From Dallia pectoralis (Eukaryota > Chordata > Actinopteri > Esociformes > Umbridae): DNA of 64,000 bases. Numbering within the stretch: position 1 is the first letter of the stretch; every line of letters starts with the position of its first letter. The stretch covers positions 14,214,812 through 14,278,811 of the forward strand of contig CM055745.1 of NCBI GenBank assembly GCA_029465975.1. The letters are read 5' to 3'. The notes under the pieces are model-generated. The model saw nothing but the letters and a program-made list of their open reading frames with translations. It ran no database searches and was not told the origin of the DNA. The position numbers and the translations under genes are program-made. Of the stretch, positions 1 through 11,710 are shown piece by piece.

Positions 1-92
1 AAAGAATTTAAAACATGAATCTGTTTAAGACAAAGATTTAATGTGTGACCATATATAGCTGTGCTATAGAAAACACTTGATTCCTTAAACTC

Positions 93-506
93 TGTCACGA
101 CTGGCTCACAGGCAGGTAGCACAGGTAGAAGGTAACGGACACAGGCGCAGAGAATTCTATTAATAATGTCTTTATTTAAAGACGGAGCTTAATCCCGAAC
201 ACTTCGGGTCTCACAAAACAACAAACAATAGACCGTAACGGTCACAGGATCAGAAACTGGTCGAAATACAGAAACGTACCCCATCGGTACGTACGGTCAC
301 AGGAATGACGAATAATGTTCCCACAAAGCAGACAGAGAAACCCCAGACTTAAATACATGCCTAATTGGCAAACCAGGCACAGGTGAGGACAGAGCACAGC
401 TGCTGTCACTGTCCTTGATTGTCTCTCTCTCCTCGCTGACAAAGGGGAAGTGCCAATACGGGCCATAGAGGAAGGTAGAGGTAGGGATAGACCTCTGGTC
501 CTTACA
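93..506 (-). mobile_element. Solo LTR (Gypsy-like), TSD AACTC
   Basis: A 414-bp segment starting TGTCACGACTGG and ending GGTCCTTACA is flanked on both sides by AACTC (88-92 and 507-511), a 5-bp target-site duplication. TG...CA ends plus a 5-bp duplication are the signature of an LTR left by recombination. An AATAAA lies on the minus strand (about 165-185), so the LTR reads on the minus strand. No internal retroelement sequence adjoins it. The Gypsy assignment is inferred from TSD length and end sequences only. Confidence 0.8.
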
Positions 507-792
507 AACTCTTAGGTGACTAAGTGTTTTAGAGCAGATTGATGCTGAACCTTTTTAAATGTTCCATGGCTACAATCACTGTCTCAGTCATGATTTCCTG
601 CTAATCAGACAAAACTATTCCATAATGCTGGACTTGCATGCATCATTAAGGTGTGTGCCACAACCACACTGTTCTTATGGTCACCATGTGGCAAACTCTG
701 TGGCAAACCTTGAACAAAACCTTGAAAAAACAAATACTGCAATCGTAACTTCTGCTGTCATGTTTAACACTAGGTTGTACACATATAGACAA
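507..792. other. No recognisable gene
   Basis: AT-rich sequence with only short chance ORFs. I see no motif, repeat or RNA gene here. Confidence 0.5.
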
Positions 793-897
793 TCATTATA
801 TGGGTTCAGAAAGGGCAATTACATATAGGGCCCATTTGGGTTTATCAAACAACTCAGTTAACATTAGTTACTGTATAGTTAACACTGGAAAGTCAAC
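793..897 (+). repeat. Left arm of a 2-kb imperfect inverted repeat
   Basis: About 100 bp here match the reverse complement of 2907-3006 with a few mismatches, including the shared core CCCATTTGGGTTTATCAAAC. The 2-kb loop between the arms contains a solo LTR and LINE debris, so the arms could be the ends of a foldback-type or TIR element later loaded with insertions. Confidence 0.65.
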
Positions 898-973
898 ACT
901 AGACAATTTGTGGTATACTTGGCCACTATATTGACATGTTTAAATTGATGTCTACTTTGGAGGAACCTGCCAT

Positions 974-1372
974 TGTGAGAACTCCCTCAGAAGCCAATCT
1001 ACCGCCACCTGCGGGCAGGCTTCGGCAGTCGTTCTCCCCGGTCTTCTGAGCCACCATCGTTATCTCCTCCCCCTGCACACCTGGTTCATTCTCGTCATCA
1101 CTACACCTGGTGTGGAATTGGTTCTATGTTACGTGTATTGTTCCCCACGACGCTCATTGCGAGGTCGTGGTTTCATGATACTCCAAGTGAGGAGTTATAT
1201 TTATATATATATATATATTGTTGAGTGCGCTGCGTCGCATCTTTCTATGTTGTGTGCGTTTACGCTACACCGAGTACCAGGAGTTGTGTCCTGTATATTA
1301 AAAGGGATTATAGAACGCTCTCCGTGGTCCTGACTGGCATTCATCCTTCCGTCGACTCTAAACACCGTGACA
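974..1372 (+). mobile_element. Solo LTR, TSD GCCAT
   Basis: A 399-bp segment begins TGTGAGAACTCC and ends CACCGTGACA. GCCAT precedes it (969-973) and follows it (1373-1377). It holds a short TA microsatellite near 1200 and an ATTAAA signal near 1299. No retroelement coding sequence adjoins it, so it is a solo LTR, probably of a Gypsy-type element. Confidence 0.8.
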
Positions 1373-1377
1373 GCCAT

Positions 1378-1789
1378 TGCTGCAGGCAGCTATATATTTT
1401 TGATTATTATTTAATTATTTCATACTTAATATGAATTTCATACTTTTTTATTGTTTAGATAAATAAATATAATATTAAAGATAAGAAAAAAGGTCAATAG
1501 AACAATATGAAATCACTTAGTTATTTGCAATCAATATTAATCAAACCTCAAATCAGGTTAATTGTCAACATTGACAGACTGTTTCCAATGTTACAAATCA
1601 AACAAAAAGCAATGGAAATGGTTCCACAACACAAATGCATAAGTGGTTTCCCAAATCCAACTGGAAATGCAACTCAGAATGACTTCTATAGTCTGAAAAT
1701 GATTCAGCCTCGTCAATAGAATCCTTCACAACAGCGCAAAATAGGTGTGACTACAATGACTAAAACAGAAAAAAAATTGAAAGTCTACA
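1378..1789. other. AT-rich spacer, no gene seen
   Basis: AT-rich sequence without a supported ORF. It may be an old transposon relic, but I cannot name a family. Confidence 0.4.
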
Positions 1790-2320
1790 AGACTGTTTTG
1801 AGACCACTGGCAGATGTTTTGTGCTGCAGCCGATGGAGACATTTATGAACACACAGACTCTGTCTCAGCATATATCACCAAGTGCATCAGTGATGTTGTT
1901 CCAAGGGTCAAAGTACCTTTCCCAACCAAAGCCTTGCTTTAATGGCAATGTCCGTGCGAAGCTCAGAGCACGGTCGTCATCCCTTAGCTCTGGAGGCCTT
2001 GAGGAGATCCAGATATGACCTACAGAAGGCTATCACAGATGGAAAAAGGGATTACAGGAATAAGTTGGGGTCCAACTACCACAGCTCTGACCACAGACGC
2101 ATGTGTGGTCTGCGACACATCACTGACTACTAAGGGAGTAGTAGCAGTGATGCTTGTCCGCCTCGCTCCCTGACAAGCTCTACACCTTCTATGCACGGTT
2201 TGAGGTGGCCAACACAATTCCTTCGGCGAGGCTTGCCAAGGACCAGGAGGACCACACTCTGTCTCTGGACACGGCTGATGTGAGGAGAGCTTTTAAAAAA
2301 CACTTAAAAAAAATAAATAT
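1790..2320 (+). pseudogene. LINE ORF2 fragment (linker before reverse transcriptase)
   Basis: Across several broken frames the translation resembles the region between endonuclease and reverse transcriptase in common fish CR1/Rex-type LINEs: an acidic 'SAYITKCISDVV'-like stretch, a basic helical segment, then a 'LYTFYARFEVANT'-like stretch and 'TADVRRAFKK' (about 2277-2300). Stops and frameshifts interrupt it. The protein would have been a retrotransposon endonuclease/reverse transcriptase. No catalytic motif is preserved in this piece. The family assignment is from general knowledge and is tentative. Confidence 0.6.
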
Positions 2321-2435
2321 ATATCTAATGTATCCACTACTGGCACTAGAGCACTTTTACTGCAGTATTTAAATTTTGCATACTGTCAATATTCCCACTT
2401 CATTGTGTATATCTTGTAGCTATGTATATTCCGTT

Positions 2436-2880
2436 CTTATTATAATAATAATAATACGTTAAATTTTTATAGCGCCTTTCTTAAACCCAAGGTCGCTTTA
2501 CATGGAAGGGGGAATCTCCTCAACCACCACCAATGTGCAGCATCCACCTAGATGACGCGACGGCAGCCATACTGCGCCAGAACACACACCACACACCAGC
2601 TTACTGGTGGAGAGGAGACGGTGATGATGAAGCCAATTAGTATATATACATGGGGATGATTAGGTGGCCATGATGGACAGAGGACAAGGGGCAAATTGGG
2701 CCAGGATGCCGGGGTTACACCCCTACTCTTACGAAGGACATCATGTTTTTTTTAATGACCACAGAGAGTCAAGGCCTCGGTTTAACGTCTCATCCGAAGG
2801 ACGATTCATTTTTTTGTTCTTCTTGCTTGCCATGTCATAAGAATTTTATTGTTCAGTATGATGCAAGTAATTCGGTACAT
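2436..2880. repeat. Dispersed teleost repeat with AAT microsatellite head
   Basis: Starts with a short (TAA)n tract, then a 'TATAGCGCCTTTCTTAAACC' block and a longer conserved-looking block containing 'GGTCGCTTTACATGG' and 'ACGCGACGGCAGCC'. I know this arrangement as a frequent interspersed repeat in fish genomes; it is non-coding. SINE or LINE-tail status cannot be decided here. Confidence 0.5.
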
Positions 2881-2906
2881 ATGACAATAAAATACTTTGA
2901 CCTTTG

Positions 2907-3300
2907 ACAGTGTTAACTACACAGTAACTAATGTTAACAGAGTTGTTTGATAAACCCAAATGGGCCCTCTATGTATTTACCCATTCTGAAAACCATATAA
3001 TGATGTAGGAATGTAGGAATCCTATATGGGATTGAATGTGTTTGCCCACGTCTAAACCATTTGATAAACCCAAATGGGCCCCATTTGTTTTGCCCATTTT
3101 GAACCCATATAATGATGGCCTAAGTGTGTACAACCTAGGACCCATGTAGGCAGCCTATATGGGTTTGATTGTGTTTGCCCATGTCTAAACCATTTGATAA
3201 ATCCAAATGGGCCCCATTTGTGTTGCCCATTCTAAGCCCATGCCCTCATTCCCATTAGTGACCCAGTTAGGGACATCTCTGGGAGCCCACTTGGGTTTGC
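2907..3300 (+). repeat. Right inverted-repeat arm and three tandem copies
   Basis: 2907-3006 is the reverse complement of 793-897. Within 2945-3300 a unit of about 115-135 bp beginning TGATAAACCCAAATGGGCCC occurs three times (near 2948, 3061 and 3195), each followed by a 'TTGCCCATG/CGTCTAAACC' tail. The arm unit has therefore been tandemly multiplied on this side only. Confidence 0.65.
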
Positions 3301-3334
3301 CCATGTGGAACCTACTTAGTTGACACAAGTGGGA

Positions 3335-3770
3335 CTAAGCTAAGATGCCCATTTTGACAGATGCCCATAGGGACAGAGAAGATATTAATTTGCTGACAGA
3401 GGACCTTAGCCTAGTAGACATCTGGAAGTTATTAAATCCTAGTTCAGGGGAATATACATTTTTTTCAAGGACTGATTTTGCCTTAATATCAAAGTCTTTG
3501 GTAGATGCAGTTGTAGGTTGTGAGATTGGTAGCCTACCATTGCCATTAGTGATCATGCCACAGTAGAGTTGCAAATCGATTTGAACACGGATAAAACAAA
3601 GAGGGGGCGCTGGAGGCTCAATACTATGCTGTTTCAAAATAAAATGTTTAGTGAGGAATTAACAAAGGACCTGAACATTTTATTTGAAATCAAAATTCCA
3701 AGGTTACACAGATAAAGTAGCCACTGTTTGGGAAGCATTTCTAAATTAATACTGTATATAGTTTTCAAGC
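3335..3770 (+). pseudogene. L1/Tx1-like LINE ORF2 fragment (endonuclease end)
   Basis: The frame from 3345 reads 'LVDIWKLLNPSSGEYTFFSR' followed by 'DFALISKSLVDAV'. This is the C-terminal part of an apurinic-type endonuclease of L1-like LINEs, where W-R-x-x-N-P and Y-T-F-F-S precede the R-I-D block. A stop after 3566 is followed, in another frame, by 'SDHATVELQIDLN'-like sequence and a 'RGRWRLNTMLFQN' segment, as in the start of the reverse-transcriptase linker. It is truncated at both ends and frame-broken. Confidence 0.65.
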
Positions 3771-3837
3771 GGGCTTTTAGATCGAACACAACTAAGCCAC
3801 AAAGCCAACCAACTCTCCACAAAAGAAATGTATAAAT

Positions 3838-3930
3838 AAATATTGCACTTTTTGCAACATTTTCGATATTGATATTGCGCAACGTGATAACGCAATAATG
3901 GTATTAAGTCGATATATCGTGCACCCCCTA
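3838..3930. mobile_element. Probable end of an hAT-type or MITE element
   Basis: Ends with ATATCGTGCACCCCCTA; the reverse complement starts TAGGGGGTGCACGATATATC, which resembles terminal repeats of fish hAT-like MITEs. No partner terminus was found nearby, so it is a truncated relic at best. Confidence 0.35.
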
Positions 3931-4810
3931 GTCCCATACTCGTGTGGGCCCCCACATTTAGCACACTGCCCCTTGCACACACTAGCCACATGTCCCTGTC
4001 ACGGCCCCTCCTCTGCCTGGCAGGGGCGGTTCCTTCTGCAGGCAGGGGAGGGTCGTTTGTGATTGGAGCCACCTGGGCTCAGGTTATTTAACACTGCTCC
4101 ACTAATCTCTCTCGCTCTCTCTGCATGATCCTGTTTTGTTTGTGCCTTTATAGTTATGCCTTAGTTTTTTCCATTCAAGTCATGTACACACCCAATATTC
4201 ACACAGCCATGCATTTCACATACACCATATACATTATGCCATTCCCACACACTCACTTCCTTTTCTTTGGTTTAAGTAAATAGTTTGATCTATAATAAAG
4301 ACACTCTTGTTGATTGGCCCATACATGTTGTCTGCGTCCCCTCATTCTTGCCACAGGCCATGAGCCGGCCTGTGACACCCATACTCATGTGGGCCCCCAC
4401 ATTTAGCACACTGCCCCTTGCACACACTAGCCACATGTCCCATACTCATGTGGGCCTCCACATTTACACACTGCCCCTTGCACACACTAGCCACATGTCC
4501 CATACTCATGTGGGCCTCCACATTTAGCACACTGCACCTTGCACACACTAGCCACATGTCCCATACTCATGTGGGCCCTCACATTTAGCACACTGCCCCT
4601 TGCACACACTAGCCACATGTCCCATACTCATGTGGGCCTCCACATTTAGCACACTGCCCCTTGCACACACTAGCCACATGTCCCATACTCATGTGGGCCC
4701 TCACATTTAGCACACTGCCCCTTGCACACACTAGCCACATGTCCCATACTCATGTGGGCCCCCACATTTAGCATACTGCCCCTTGCACACACTAGCCACA
4801 TGTCCCATAC
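3931..4810 (-). repeat. 60-61-bp minisatellite made from a LINE zinc knuckle
   Basis: A unit of 60-61 bp is present once at 3931-3996 and about seven times at 4378-4810. On the minus strand each unit encodes 'GHVASVCKGQCAKCGGPHEY', the CCHC zinc knuckle of the LINE ORF1 that follows at 4731-5990. Most units are 61 bp, not a multiple of three, so the reading frame changes from copy to copy. The array therefore arose at the DNA level rather than as a functional multi-finger protein. Confidence 0.8.
3997..4377 (+). mobile_element. Solo LTR-like insertion inside the 61-bp array
   Basis: A 381-bp segment begins TGTCACGGCCCCTCC and ends GCCGGCCTGTGACA. It interrupts the 61-bp repeat exactly after TGTCCC, and the array resumes with CCCATACTC. 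AATAAAG occurs at about 4294, as expected for the R region of an LTR. Only CCC is duplicated at the flanks, so the TSD is short or eroded. It is probably a Gypsy-type solo LTR. Confidence 0.6.
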
Positions 4811-5990
4811 GTTGGCACTTAAGGCACCTCAGCGGCACATACTCCCTCACATAACTCACAAACCCCAAACACACTCTACTGGGTAAATGCCCGTCAAACT
4901 CCACCAGCACAGTTGGACTCTCCTCCCCGTTCCTTTTATTCTTATTATTCATACGTGTTGCTGTCGTGGTTTTAGAGTGAACAAGAATCGAACGTATAAA
5001 GTTTTTAATATGTTTAATAACGTTACAATATTGTTACAGCCAAATTGAAACTTGCAATTCTGGAGTTCTGTTAGCGCTAAGAGAAGGCCTGCGAAGAGAA
5101 AGATCCCCTGGGAGCTTGCCCCTTTATGGAGTTCTGGAGCCCCTCCCAGACAGGATAAATGACCTATGACCTATGTTCTACTCAGAAGGAATGCATCAGC
5201 CCATTGTTCGAATCAGTCAATGTTGATTCTTAACACAGTGATTGAAAATCTATCACAACATGCCTACTCATCCATTAGTCACATGCCCAAGCAATTTGCT
5301 GCTTGAAACACACAGACATGAAATTAAAGAACTTATACTTAGAATCTGAAATTACAGGTAATATATAATATGAACAAATGATGTAAACAAACTGAAATTC
5401 TACCACATTGCCTCCACTACCCGTACTCCCTTAACGTCTTTCTTAAATTCCTCCATTGATACATCCAGCGGAACCCCCGTAATCACCCCCCTTATCTTAG
5501 CCCTTCCACCGGCACATGACACTTCACACTTGCACCAGTCAGCGACGTCAACGCCATTAATTATCTTTCTGCGACAAATTTATAGCAAAAATCCGAACTC
5601 TCCCATACCCGGCACACATCGCATCTCTAACCGGTCCCACGTCTGATTTAATAGCATTGGACAACGATATCGGATGCATCACTTTTCTTGTCGGCTCAGC
5701 TAACACAACCATAACCTTCCACTCCTCCACCTGCTCACGCCCCTTATCCCTAACCTTTTCGCTCCGCACTCCTCTGGTCATCCCCATCCGATATCGACTC
5801 ACCGTCTATCCTAATGCGCTTCCTCTCATCCTTCCCCTTCCAAGTTACCTTACTAACCGCAGGTACTTCTCCCCCTCCTCCTTGTCAAACCTCTCACTGC
5901 ACTCCGGCATATCCACCTCGCTGCCATCCGAACCACCCGCCATGCCAACCTGTCAAAGCGCAGCCGTGCAATCAGCCAATTGTCCCTGTC
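4731..5990 (-). pseudogene. LINE ORF1 (Gag-like, CCHC zinc knuckle), split by an LTR
   Basis: Read on the minus strand from about 5950 downward, fragments encode an ORF1 of an I/Nimb-type fish LINE. There is a basic segment (5802-5557), then a 'GVPLDVSMEEFKKDVKGV' stretch (about 5480-5420) typical of the RRM-like part. After the LTR at 4962-5407 come 'PTVLVEFDGHLPSRVCLGFV' and two knuckles, C-L-K-C-x4-H-x4-C and C-A-K-C-x3-H. This protein would bind LINE RNA. The split lies exactly at the LTR's TTGC duplication, and at least one further stop (near 5557) breaks the frame. The LINE assignment is by motif order. Confidence 0.65.
4962..5407 (-). mobile_element. Solo ERV LTR, TSD TTGC
   Basis: A 446-bp segment flanked by TTGC (4958-4961 and 5408-5411). 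Its plus-strand left end (TGTCGTGGTTTTAGAGTGAA) is the reverse complement of the 3' end of the ERV LTRs at 17472-17998 and 24356-25060, so it belongs to the same retroviral family in the opposite orientation. The 4-bp TSD matches that ERV. The U3 part is different from both, indicating a subfamily. Confidence 0.85.
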
Positions 5991-6285
5991 TCTCCAATAC
6001 GATCGTGAGTTGTCCCTGTTACAGGACGCTATCCGGATCTCGCATGTATACTTCCTGTAATGGAATGGGGAAACGGGGATGGTCAGCGAGAAATGGAATA
6101 TGGATTTGTGATTGGCTTTCAAAAATGGAATTGAAGAGCTCAGATTAGAGAGTAAAAAATGGAGTAAGGACCTGTGATTGGTTTGTGACATGTGATTGGG
6201 TTTAGAAAATTGAATTTAAGAGCTGTGATTTGACGTTTTTGACAGTTGTGTAATGTGTGTGCATGTAAGAACAGTGTTTATATGT

Positions 6286-7415
6286 TCATAGACATCTCAC
6301 ACAGGGAACGGTGTCATGTAGGTCATGTAGAACAGTATGTATATGTTCATAGACAAATCTCACACAGGGAACGGTGTCAGGTAGGTCATGTAGAACAGTA
6401 TGTATATGTTCATAGACAAATCTCACACAGGGAACGGTGTCAGGTAGGTCATGTAGAACAGTATGTATATGTTCATAGACAAATCTCACACAGGGAACGG
6501 TGTCAGGTAGGTCATGTAGAACAGTATGTATATGTTCATATCTCACACAGGTAAAGGTATCATGTAGGTCATGTAGAACAGTATGTATATGTTCATATCT
6601 CACACAGGTAAAGGTGTCATGTAGAACAATATGTATATGTTCATATCTCACACAGGTAAAGGTGTCATGTAGAACAGTATGTATATGTTCATATCTCACA
6701 CAGGTAAAGGTGCCAGGTAGGTCATGTAGAACAGTATGTATATGTTCATATCTCACACAGGTAAAGGTATCATGTAGGTCATGTAGAACAGTATGTATAT
6801 GTTCATATCTCACACAGGTAAAGGTGTCAGGTAGGTCATGTAGAACAGTATGTATATGTTCATATCTCACACAGGTAAAGGTGTCATGTAGGTCATGTAG
6901 AACAGTATATATATGTTCATATCTCACACAGGTAAAGGTATCATGTAGGTCATGTAGAACAGTATGTATATGTTCATATCTCACACAGGTAAAGGTGTCA
7001 GGTAGGTCATGTAGAACAGTATGTATATGTGCATATCTCACACAGGTAAAGGTGTCATGTAGGTCATGTAGAACAGTATGTATATGTTCATATCTCACAC
7101 AGGTAAAGGTGTCAGGTAGGTCATGTAGAACAGTATGTATATGTTCATATCTCACACAGGTAAAGGTGTCATGTAGGTCATGTAGAACAGTATGTATATG
7201 TTCATATCTCACACAGGTAAAGGTATCATGTAGGTCATGTAGAACAGTTTGGATATGTTCATATCTCATACAGGTAAAGGTGTCATGTAGAACAATATGT
7301 ATATGTTCATATCTCACACAGGTAAAGCTGTCATGTAGAACAGTATGGATATGTTCATATCTCACACAGGTAAAGGTGTCAGGTCATGTAGACCAGTATG
7401 TATATGTTCATATTA
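6286..7415. repeat. 57-bp minisatellite, about 20 copies
   Basis: Units of about 57 bp, with 45-bp and 63-bp variants, contain TGTTCATATCTCACACAGG and GTCATGTAGAACAGTATG. The first four copies carry an extra AGACAAA. Because the variants are multiples of three and stop-free, long ORFs open on both strands (310 and 359 codons). They have no start context, splice sites or known domain, so I treat this as non-coding. Confidence 0.9.
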
Positions 7416-7748
7416 CACTATGGGTGTTGTAACTGTCTGTGTGTGTCTGTCTGTCGTTACATTATGGCTTCCTCCTGTTTTAACTGTCAATGTGTGTGTC
7501 TGTCGTTACACTATGGCCTTTTCCTGTTGTAACGGTCTGTGTGTGTGTCTGTCGTTATACTATGGCCTTTTCCTGTTGTAACTGTCTAAGTGTCAGTTGT
7601 TACACTTTGGCCTCCTCCTGTTTTATCTGTGTGTGTGTCTGTCGTTACACTATGGCCTCCTCCTGTTGAAACCGTCTGTGTGTCTGTATGTCCTGTTTTA
7701 ACTGTCTATGTGTGTGTCTGTCGTTACACTTTGGCCTCCTCCTGTTTT

Positions 7749-7791
<43 letters not shown>

Positions 7792-7975
7792 ACACTATGT
7801 GCTCCTCCTGTTGTAACTGTCTGTGTGTGTCTGTCGTTACACTTTGGCCTCCTCCTGTTTTAACTGTGTGTGTGTGTATGTGTGTGTGTGTGTGTCACAC
7901 TATGTGCTCCTCCTGTTGTAACTGTCTGTGTGTCTGTCTGTCGTTATTCTATGGGTTCCTCCTGTTGTAATTGTC
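7416..7975. repeat. TG-rich minisatellite (ACACTATGGCCTCCTCC family)
   Basis: Irregular copies of a 40-80-bp unit containing CGTTACACTATGGCC and variable (TG)n runs. The same family resumes at 10760-11710 on the far side of the transposase-like relic. Confidence 0.85.
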
Positions 7976-8107
7976 TATGTAGGTATGTGACAAACTGACA
8001 TATATAAGCACGAGCGTTTTGTTCCCACGGCTGTGTTCCCAGCAGGTAATCAGCGCCAGATGCGTTGGTGACTTAGGAAATATGTCATATCTTTGCTTTG
8101 TGAAAAA

Positions 8108-10759
8108 TGTTGTCCGGGATATTAGTAACAAAAATCATGGAATCTCAATACTACAGCATCAAGTGTTATCCCTTGTTTCCAGATAATTACACAGATTTAA
8201 GAACCTCTCTCGTGATGCAGAGAAGGCAAAATTTAAGGAGATCTGCAATGAAGTTTTCCCTGTGCATCATTCCCCTAGTTCCAGGACAGATCATCCTACA
8301 TCTATGAGTGAGCAACCCACCTCTCCACAGTTAGATCCTACATCATCAGTTGAGACTACACCTTCACCCTCAGCCTTCACCCCTGAATCGATCACCCTTC
8401 CACAGATAAGGGGAGATGTCTCGACTCCACGAAAACTCGAAATGAGGAGAAGACTGGAAGTCATTGCAAAATCTATAAGTGAAATGAAGCAAAAGCATGC
8501 TATGGAGATGAAGTTGTTAAGAATGCAGCTGAGACTGCATAAGAGTGTGAAGTACCTGAACCAGTGTCTTAAAAGGAAACATGACATCATAGAGAGGAAA
8601 AAATCTACAATTAGGATTCTTCAACATGAACTGAAAACCACAAAAAGGGCTACTGAACTAGAGGAAACTAAATTGAAGTTGGCCAAACTGATAAAGAAGC
8701 AGCGCAGATTGAAGCAGTCAAACAAGAACAGGCGTCAGTAAAAAACTTCATGAGAATGATCAGACTAGACTCTCAAACTTGTTAACTGAAAAAGATGATA
8801 AGATAAGGTACTTAGAGAATGAAACACTGTCTGAAAGAATCCATTGTTAATGAAGCGTCTGTTGTGGAGAAAAAAACGAAGAAAGATGAGAACCTTCTCA
8901 TTAGATATGAGACAGATGGTGTATGATTCAATAATCAACCAAGTTCCTACTAAGAATATACCAGTACTCATCAGAAGGTTTGCAATGCGATTTGGAGTAA
9001 AGATTACTGCTGTTCCCCACAGAAATACGGTCGAGCAGATGGCCCGGGAGCTTGGTGCGATATCGGACCTACAAACCGCTGGTGGCAATGACTACCGAGA
9101 ACCTTACATTAGGATTTGACGCAACAACACAGGAAGGTGTTCATATAAATAGCATACATATTACAACTAAAACAAAGTGCTCTGTAGTAGCCATCGATCA
9201 GTTACCCGGTGGCACTGCAAAAAACTATGCTGAACATGTGACAAGTTCTATTGATGAACTGGCTGAAGTTTATTCAGTTTTCTATTTCTGTGATTACCAA
9301 GACTGCCGTAAATCTATTATCAGCAACATTTCAAATGTTATGACAGACCGCGCAGTTGTAAACCATGCTGCAATCCAGAGAATTTCAGAGTCGTGAGGCA
9401 AACCTCTTAATGAGCTTAACTGCCACCTTTATCCCATCGACACCATTGCCAGTTCATGTCGGGCTGCATTGAAGACATTGGAGACTTCTAAGGGACATGT
9501 ATTTGGTAAAGATTGTATGGCAGCAAACATTGTCGTTCAAATGAACAAACTTCGTTATAAGGATGGGAAGGGAGACCCAAAGGGTTTCACTACTTTTCTT
9601 GAAGATGTCAATTTGCCCCGTGGCTTGTTACCCCGTTATCGCGGGAATCGTCTCAATGTACTTTTTCACCTATGTGGCAAATACATAGAGCATTATGAAC
9701 TGTTGAGAAGTTCTTGAGAACTGGGACAGTGTCATGTGGTGGATTGCTGTCAGGCTTGCACAAAGACTTCACCAACCCAACTGCCAAGTTGGAAATCCAG
9801 GTCCTCGGCTTGAATGGAAAACTATTATCAGGCCCTTGGATGAAGAAGTTTTACACTTCTGCCGATAAGAAAGTTGATCACCTGGAAGGAATAAGTATTG
9901 TCAAAAACGTTCTGTCAGCCCTGAAAGAAGCTCAACAGGATCCAATCAGTGTCCTCACACGTGACACAGATTTTTTTGGTGACACTCTTGACAAGTGTGA
10001 CTCAACATTAGCCAGACTACTAGAGTTTCCATCGGACAAAGATACATTTGTCAGTATGATGTCTGTCTGCCTTTCTGCTACAACTGCTGTCATAGAAAGA
10101 CAGTACAAACGATATTTAGAACTGGTTGTGACTGATGAATTACGGAAAGAAACAGAAACGGCTAGGCCACACCACATTGACTCTGAAGAAATGATGGGTA
10201 TGTTTAGTGCTGCCAAGCACCAAGCTCCTAATGCCACCCTATGCTTCATGTCATCTAGGATCAGGGCTAAAAAAAACATCTAGTTGAGTACCTCGATCAA
10301 CTGAAATATCCTGAAAAGGAAAATCATCTATTGGGCAGTAGGTATGGCCCGAAAGAAAAGACAAATTAATCGGCAAAGTCATGTGGAGATGAGGCTTGAA
10401 TTATCACGAAGGGCTGCCCTGAAGCGTCAAAAGAAGGATCAAAAGGAGCGAAAAGCTATTGAAAACAAATTTAAATTGTTAGATGTGTCCCTGATCGAGA
10501 GTGAGTTTCCTGAGTTGGAGGAAAACTCAATTTCTGCTGTGACTGATATTCTCTCTGGTGCTTTAGTGGGCCGTAATATTTGTCATGTATGGTTTGATAG
10601 TGATTCTGGGGGGAAGACTGTTTACTCAGGACGTGTCGAGAAACTGAAAAAAAAGAAAAAAGGAACTTATGTAATTGCCTACTGGGGTGAGAATGAATCG
10701 TATGATGATGCTGTAGACTTTGAAGTGTCTGTGCATGAATTAGCAGCAGACTTTATCTC

Positions 10760-10760
<1 letters not shown>
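8108..10760 (+). pseudogene. Unclassified DDE-like transposase relic
   Basis: Consecutive collinear fragments form one decayed ORF of roughly 850 codons. Order: Ser/Thr/Pro-rich start (8262-8420); basic coiled coil (8430-8740); helical block (8880-9090); 'LGFDATTQEGVHINSIHI' (about 9110-9165) and 'NVMTDRAVVNHAA' (about 9335-9370), which look like Asp-bearing strands of an RNase H-like fold; 'GNRLNVLFHLCG' (about 9645-9680); a helical block ending with 'ERQYKRYLEL'; basic coiled coil (10344-10480); and an SH3/Tudor-like tail, 'KTVYSGRVEK...GTYVIAYWGE' (10615-10690). Breaks: stop at 8739, frame changes near 9090, 9715 and 10275, and TGA at 9394. I recognise this as a multicopy-type protein in fish and invertebrates but cannot name its superfamily. 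The DDE assignment is inference. Confidence 0.6.

Positions 10761-11702
<942 letters not shown>

Positions 11703-11710
<8 letters not shown>

Noticed and set aside
5657..6148. 163-codon plus-strand ORF at 5657-6148
   Set aside because: The opposite strand carries LINE ORF1 sequence in a recognisable order. The plus-strand frame is its shadow.
6286..7365. 359-codon minus-strand ORF of 19-residue repeats as a gene
   Set aside because: It is a by-product of the 57-bp minisatellite, with an equally long ORF on the other strand and no supporting signals.
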